DNA of 64,000 nucleotides, taken from the NCBI GenBank assembly GCA_963719345.1, contig CAVRCA010000001.1:310001-374000 (forward strand), in the 5' to 3' direction. The DNA is from CAVRCA01 sp963719345 (GTDB lineage Bacteria > Pseudomonadota > Alphaproteobacteria > Acetobacterales > Acetobacteraceae). The position numbers and the translations under genes are program-made. Under the pieces are notes generated by a model. The model did not search any database and was not told the DNA's origin. It saw nothing but the letters and a program-made list of their open reading frames with translations. This document shows positions 59,683 through 64,000 of this stretch, piece by piece. Numbering within the stretch: the stretch's first letter is position 1; each line of letters begins with the position of its first letter.

Positions 59683-60414
59683 TCAGAGCCCCAGATAAAA
59701 CTGCCGGATCAGCTCGTTGTTGTTGAGCTCGGCGGCGGACTTGCCCTCGAAGGCGATCTCGCCATGCACGATGACGTAGCCACGGTCGGCGATGCGGATG
59801 GCTTGGGTAAAGTTCTGCTCGGCCATCAGCACGGTGAGCTGAAAGCCCTCCTTCAGCTCGCGGATCTTGTCGATCGTGCGGCGGACCAGCAACGGCGCCA
59901 GCCCCACCGAGGGCTCGTCGATCAGCAGGATGCGGGGCGCCGACATCAACGCGCGGGCCAGGGCCAGCATCTGCTGCTCGCCGCCGCTCATGCTGCCCGC
60001 GAGCTGTCGCCGCCGCTCCTTCAGGCGCGGAAACGTCTCGAAGCAGAAATCGAGGTTGCGCCCGATCGCCGTCCGTGCCGAGCGGCGGAACGCGCCGAGC
60101 ATCAGGTTCTCGGCGACCGACAGGCGAGGGAACAGTCGGCGCCCTTCCGGCACGAACGCGATGCCGAGATCGACGATCTCCTCGGTGGACCGCCCGACCA
60201 GCTCGTGCCGCACGCCCTCAATGTCGGCGACGATGGTGCCCACGGTCGGCCGCACGATCCCCATCACGCATTTCAGCAACGTGCTCTTGCCGTTGCCGTT
60301 GGTGCCGAGCAGCGCGACGGTCTCGCCGGCACCGACCGCAAGCGACACCGACGACAGCACCCGCACCGCGCCATAACCGGCGTCGATCCCGACGATCGTC
60401 AGGCTACTCGCCAA
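59683..60414 (-). CDS. livF: Branched-chain-type ABC transporter ATP-binding protein LivF
   Basis: A 243-residue ATPase. Walker A is LLGTNGNGKSTLLK, the ABC signature MSGGEQQMLALARALM, Walker B ILLIDEPSVGLAP, and the switch His is replaced in MAEQNFTQA, as usual in LivF. The start is TTG 60414 (MASSLTIVGIDAGYG), which overlaps the last 11 bases of livG; the open frame upstream has no similarity. It energises the LivHM permease from the cytoplasm. It is the last gene of the run ligase-livH-livM-livG-livF. Confidence 0.92.
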   Translation of the reverse strand: MASSLTIVGIDAGYGAVRVLSSVSLAVGAGETVALLGTNGNGKSTLLKCVMGIVRPTVGTIVADIEGVRHELVGRSTEEIVDLGIAFVPEGRRLFPRLSVAENLMLGAFRRSARTAIGRNLDFCFETFPRLKERRRQLAGSMSGGEQQMLALARALMSAPRILLIDEPSVGLAPLLVRRTIDKIRELKEGFQLTVLMAEQNFTQAIRIADRGYVIVHGEIAFEGKSAAELNNNELIRQFYLGL

Positions 60415-61138
60415 GGTAGGCGCGCTCCACCTCGGGGTTGCGCACGACGTCCGCCGGGAGCCCGTCGGCGATCTTGTTGCCGGCAACCAGCACCACGAGC
60501 CGCTGCGAGAACTGCATCACCGCTCGCATGATGTGCTCGATCAGGATCACTGTCATGCCCTCGGCGTTGAGCCGCAGCAGTAGGGAAAGGATTTCGTCGA
60601 CCTCGCCGTGCGACAGCCCGGCCATCGGCTCGTCGGCAATCAGCAGGCGCGGCTCCGACGCCATCGCACGGGCGAGTTCCAGCTTGCGCATTTCGATCTG
60701 CGTCAGGTCGCGCGGGCGTCGCCGTGCCTTGGTCTCGAGGCCGACCATGCGGAGCAGTTCGACGGCGCGGGCGTCGATCGTCTGTCGGTCGGCGCCGGTG
60801 CGCGCGTGAACGGTGTATTCGAGCGGAATGCGCAGATTGTCGGCGACCGAGAGGCTGGCAAACGGTCGCGGCAGCTGGAAACTGCGGGCCAGGCCGAGCC
60901 GGGTGCGTTCGTGCGGCTTCAAACCGGCCAACGACCGGCCGGCGAAGCGGATCTCGCCCTGGTCGTGCCGCAGCGTCCCACTGGTGCAGTTGACCAGCGT
61001 GCTCTTGCCCGAGCCGTTCGGGCCGATCAGCCCGACCCGCTCGCCCACCCTCACCTCGAGCCGCACCGCGTTCAGCGCGACGAAACCGCCGAACCGTTTG
61101 CCCACCCCGTCGAGTTCGAGCAGCACGTCATCGGTCAT
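60404..61138 (-). CDS. livG: Branched-chain-type ABC transporter ATP-binding protein LivG
   Basis: A 244-residue ATPase. It begins MTDDVLLELDGVGKRFGGFV. Walker A is GLIGPNGSGKSTLVNCTSG, Walker B LLIADEPMAGLSHGEVDE, and the H-loop His lies in LIEHIMRAVM. The ABC signature is weak (RDLTQIEMRKLELARAMASE: LTQIEMRK in place of LSGGQ-like text), and LivG members often have LSYGEQR here. ATG 61138 overlaps the livM stop (ATGA). It pairs with LivF. Confidence 0.9.
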   Translation of the reverse strand: MTDDVLLELDGVGKRFGGFVALNAVRLEVRVGERVGLIGPNGSGKSTLVNCTSGTLRHDQGEIRFAGRSLAGLKPHERTRLGLARSFQLPRPFASLSVADNLRIPLEYTVHARTGADRQTIDARAVELLRMVGLETKARRRPRDLTQIEMRKLELARAMASEPRLLIADEPMAGLSHGEVDEILSLLLRLNAEGMTVILIEHIMRAVMQFSQRLVVLVAGNKIADGLPADVVRNPEVERAYLGE

Positions 61139-62073
61139 CGGTGGCGCCGCGCCTGGAAAAAGCCGAGCAGTCCGTTGGGCGCCGCCGTGACGAAGCCGAT
61201 CAGCACGACGCCGACGATGAGCAGGTTGACGGCCGACGAGATCGTGACTGTCGCCACCTGCTGCAGCGTGCCGAGCAGGACCGCCCCTATCACCGGGCCG
61301 ATCCAGCTCGCGGTGCCGCCGATCAGCGGCATCGCGATACTGTTCACCGCGTAGGTCAGGCTGAACGCGGACCCCGGATCGAGATAGGTTACGTAGTATG
61401 GCAGCGGCGCGCCCGCCATGCCCATGAACGCGCCCGACAGCCCGGTCGCGATCAGTTTCAGGCGCAAGGTGGGCACCCCGGACGCTTCGGCGGCAAGCTC
61501 GTCGTCGCGGATCGCCGAAAAGCCGAAGCCGAGGCGCGAGCGCTCGATAAGGCGCGCCACCGCGAGCACGATGACGCATAGCGCCAGCATCAGCAGAAAC
61601 AGGTAGTTGATGTAGCCGCCGCCGATCAGCGGCGCGAGACGCGGCCTGATGACGTAGGCGCCGCGCGAACCGCCGACGAAGCTCCAGTTCGTGATCAGCG
61701 TCTGCGCCACGACGGCGAGCGCCAGGGTGGCGATGGAGAAGAAGACGCCGCGCAGGCGCAGGGTCAGATATCCCATGAAGACGCCGATCGCACCCGCCAC
61801 CACGCCGCCGACCAGCATCATGGCCGGCACCGGCAATGCGGTCAGCTTGTGCAGCACGACGGAGCTGTAGGCGCCGAGAGCGAAGAACGCCGCCGTGCCG
61901 AAGTTCACGTATCCGGTGTAGCCGCCGAGGATGTTCCAGGCGCTGCCGAGCACGATGTATTGCAGCACCACGTAGCCGGCGAAGAATACGTAGGGATTGC
62001 CGATGGCCAGCACTGCCGCGAACAAGCAAGCCGCCGCGACAACGAGCAGCGCGACAAAGCTGGGAGTGCCCAC
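61135..62073 (-). CDS. livM: Branched-chain-type ABC transporter permease LivM
   Basis: A 312-residue inner-membrane permease with about nine helices. Family motifs are LGSAWNILGGYTGYVNFGTA with AFFALGAYSS, FFSIATLALAVVAQTLITNW, GFGFSAIRDDELAAEASGVP (coupling helix contacting the ATPase) and NSIAMPLIGGTASWIGPVIG. It forms the translocation path with LivH. It starts four bases after the livH end and its stop overlaps livG, in one operon. Confidence 0.93.
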   Translation of the reverse strand: MGTPSFVALLVVAAACLFAAVLAIGNPYVFFAGYVVLQYIVLGSAWNILGGYTGYVNFGTAAFFALGAYSSVVLHKLTALPVPAMMLVGGVVAGAIGVFMGYLTLRLRGVFFSIATLALAVVAQTLITNWSFVGGSRGAYVIRPRLAPLIGGGYINYLFLLMLALCVIVLAVARLIERSRLGFGFSAIRDDELAAEASGVPTLRLKLIATGLSGAFMGMAGAPLPYYVTYLDPGSAFSLTYAVNSIAMPLIGGTASWIGPVIGAVLLGTLQQVATVTISSAVNLLIVGVVLIGFVTAAPNGLLGFFQARRHR

Positions 62074-62077
62074 CAGG

Positions 62078-62953
62078 CTATCGCCCGAAGATGCCGGCGG
62101 GACGCACGGCCAGGGTCAACAGCAGAAAGCCGAACGCGATGGCCGGCGACCAGGAGGGTCCGTAGAACGTCGAGGTCAGGCTCTCGACGACGCCGATCGT
62201 GATCGCCGCCGCCAACGTACCGGGAAAGCTGCCCATGCCGCCGAGCACGCAGATGGCGAACACGCGGCCGATGTAGTCGCGGCTGATCGACGGCTCGACG
62301 GGTTAAATCACGATCAGGATGGCGCCGGCGACTGATGCGGTCGCGATCGACAGGCCGAACGCGATGCGCTTGATCCGGCGCGGATCGGCGGCCATCAGCC
62401 GCAGCGCGAGCTGGTCCTGCGCAACGGCCAGGATCGCGCGGCCGATGAACGTGCGGGAGAGAAACAGCTGCAGCACACCCATCATCGCCAGCGAAACCGC
62501 GAAAGGCACCAGCAGCCGGAGCGGCAGATCGAGGGCGCCGAGATGCAAGCTGGGGCCGATATACGGCGCCTGCACCAGCCGGTAGTCGACACCGAACACC
62601 AGGACCAGAACCACCTCGGTGACGAACAGCAGGCCGAAAAAGAACGCCAACCCCTGTAACGACTGGTCGCCGCGCCGCTCGAAGGCGACGTCGTACACCC
62701 AGTAGAGCGCCACGCCGAACAGGTAGAACGCCGGCAGCGCGAGGATGCTCGCCAGGATCGGGTCGAGGCCGAGTTGCGTGTTCGCGAGATAGGCGATGTA
62801 GGAGCCGAGGATGATGAACGCCGGGTGGGCGATGTTGACGATGTCGAGCATCCCGAACGAGATCGTCACGCCGATCGTGACGGCGGCATAGAACCCACCG
62901 AGCAGCAGGCCCGACACGACCGCATTGCCCAGCAGGGCGAGCGGGACTTCCAT
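62078..62953 (-). CDS. livH: Branched-chain-type ABC transporter permease LivH, interrupted by an in-frame TAA
   Basis: A 291-residue permease start to end. It has SGLLLGGFYAAVTIGVTISF, GMLDIVNIAHPAFIILGSYI, the coupling helix RAILAVAQDQLALRLMAADP and the C-terminal FAICVLGGMGSFPGTLAAAI. After codon 216 there is TAA (62305-62303) in GAILIVI-stop-PVEPSISRDYIG. The frame continues without shift to 62078, 74 residues further. Homologues have a residue, often aromatic, at that place, so a one-base change such as TAC to TAA explains it. It is either a sequence error or a true nonsense mutation that would inactivate import. ATG 62953 overlaps the ligase stop by one base. Confidence 0.85.
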
Positions 62954-64000
62954 CAACCAGTGGCCGCCCGCGCGCCGTACTCGGCCTTGAGTTCGCGCCG
63001 CAGCAGTTTGCCCGCCTCGGTGCGCGGCAGCCGCTCGACGATGTCGATCGCCGTCGGACATTTCAGGCGGCCGAGATGCTCGAGGCAGAAGGCCAGCAGC
63101 TCGGGTGCCGTCACGCTGGCATCCGGGCGGAGCTGCACCACGCCCTGCACCACTTCGCCGAGGTCGGCGTCGGGCACGCCGATCGCGGCGGCGTCGGCCA
63201 CATCGGGGTGGCGCAGCAGCACGCTCTCGATCTCAGCCGGATAGACGTTCACTCCGCCCGACAGCACGAGGTCGGTGCGGCGGTCGCTGAGATGGAGATA
63301 GCCGTCGCTGTCGACGTGGCCGAGATCGCCGTACGTCGCCCAGCCGCGGTCGTTGTACGCGGCGGCGGTCTTCTCGGGCGCGTTGTGGTAGTCGAACCGC
63401 GCGGAAAAGCCGGAGAACCAGATGCCGCCGACCTCGCCGCACGGCAACTCGGCCCCGTCCGGTCCGAGGATATGGACCTGCACCCCGCCGAGCGGCTGGC
63501 CGACGGAGCCCTTGTGCGCGAGCCAGTCCTCGGCATCGAGAAACGTCAGGCCGACGCTCTCCGAGCCGCCATAGTCCTCGACCACGATCGGCCCCCACCA
63601 TGCGATCATCCGCTCCTTGACGTGCACCGGGCACGGCGCGGCGGCATGAATGGCACGGCGGTGCGACGAGAGATCGTAGCGGGCGCGACTGGCCTCCGGC
63701 AGCGCCAGCAGGCGCACGAACATCGTCGGCACCCACTGGCTGTGGGTGACGCGATACCGCTCGATGGCGGCGAGTGCGCGCTCGGGATCGAAACGGCGCA
63801 GCATCACCACCGTCATGCCGCGGCCGAGCGCGCTCATCGAGAACCCGTGCGGGGCGGCGTGGTAGAACGGCGCGGGCGAGAGATAGGTGCCGGTCGCGTC
63901 GCCTTCGAGCACGGTATCGACGATCTCGCGCCCCGGCGCGGGCTGGCCGCGTTCGCTGGCCGGCTGCAGCGAACGCATGATGCCTTTCGGATAGCCCGAG
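62953..64000 (-). CDS. AMP-dependent acyl-CoA synthetase/ligase, N-terminus outside window
   Basis: The C-terminal 349 residues or so of a second ANL-superfamily ligase. The frame is open to the window edge, where SGYPKGIMR is the end of its P-loop (TSGTTGxPKG). APFYHAAPHGFSMSALGRG, YGGSESVGLTF, GWATYGDLGHVDSDGYLHLS, DRRTDLVLSGGVNVYPAEIE and the catalytic Lys in LPRTEAGKLLRRELK follow. It is the first visible gene of the livHMGF operon, so the imported compound is probably an acid that this ligase activates. Substrate unknown. Confidence 0.92.
   Translation of the reverse strand, partial: SGYPKGIMRSLQPASERGQPAPGREIVDTVLEGDATGTYLSPAPFYHAAPHGFSMSALGRGMTVVMLRRFDPERALAAIERYRVTHSQWVPTMFVRLLALPEASRARYDLSSHRRAIHAAAPCPVHVKERMIAWWGPIVVEDYGGSESVGLTFLDAEDWLAHKGSVGQPLGGVQVHILGPDGAELPCGEVGGIWFSGFSARFDYHNAPEKTAAAYNDRGWATYGDLGHVDSDGYLHLSDRRTDLVLSGGVNVYPAEIESVLLRHPDVADAAAIGVPDADLGEVVQGVVQLRPDASVTAPELLAFCLEHLGRLKCPTAIDIVERLPRTEAGKLLRRELKAEYGARAATG

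Overview
The window is high-GC (roughly 65-70 %) bacterial chromosome with almost no intergenic DNA. Gene families and gene order point to an alphaproteobacterium, most likely of the Rhodospirillales/Acetobacterales type. The main pointers are rpoZ-spoT-acpS-lepB-rnc-era, and mltB-rlpA-dac-tmk-holB-metG-tatD-metallohydrolase in one run. There is one tRNA (Ser, TGA). I see no rRNA, CRISPR array, insertion sequence, phage gene or replication origin.

Layout. 1-8.0 kb: the 3' end of glgX, an OmpA/Pal-like lipoprotein, a Sel1-repeat protein, a membrane-anchored ExeA-like ATPase joined to a LysM-like tail, an epoxide-hydrolase/SDR pair, a sulfite-oxidase-fold protein, and a UDG family-5/NYN-domain pair. 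8.0-14.2 kb: folK and the housekeeping run rpoZ-spoT-acpS-lepB-rnc-era. 14.2-23.6 kb: an exported protein of unknown function, a cupin, a lipoprotein, an Fsr-like MFS pump, a transglutaminase with a fused ATP-grasp/alpha-E protein, and a hybrid sensor kinase. 23.9-33.1 kb: hydantoinase/oxoprolinase hyuAB, mazG, a lone molybdenum-hydroxylase large subunit and a multicopper oxidase. 33.3-41.2 kb: the cell-wall and housekeeping operon on the minus strand. 41.3-52.2 kb: an MmgE/PrpD plus malate/lactate dehydrogenase pair, a sensor kinase with an ethylene-receptor-like membrane domain, tRNA-Ser, a pqiB-pqiC-pqiA operon, an MFS carrier and a double-CDGSH protein. 52.4-64 kb: a catabolic block with a D-aminoacylase-like amidohydrolase, two acyl-CoA ligases, a hydroxyacid dehydrogenase, an SDR, an acyl-CoA dehydrogenase, an L,D-transpeptidase and a branched-chain-type ABC importer (livHMGF).

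Reading-frame integrity is uneven. Between about 9.35 and 14.8 kb every gene from spoT onward is broken many times by single-base insertions and deletions, although all catalytic motifs survive. Elsewhere there are about fifteen isolated frameshifts and one nonsense codon (livH). These genes are essential or well conserved, so I read most breaks as consensus errors in the sequence, worst in that one stretch, and annotate the genes as whole loci.

The most notable biological item is the kinase at 43856-45824. Its membrane domain carries all five residues known to matter for copper and ethylene binding in plant ETR1 (D, Y, I, C, H) at one constant numbering offset. Other points of interest are the ExeA-like/LysM fusion with a lysine-less P-loop, an acyl-CoA dehydrogenase lacking the usual catalytic Glu, the permuted pqi operon behind a large hairpin, and the UDG/NYN coupled pair.
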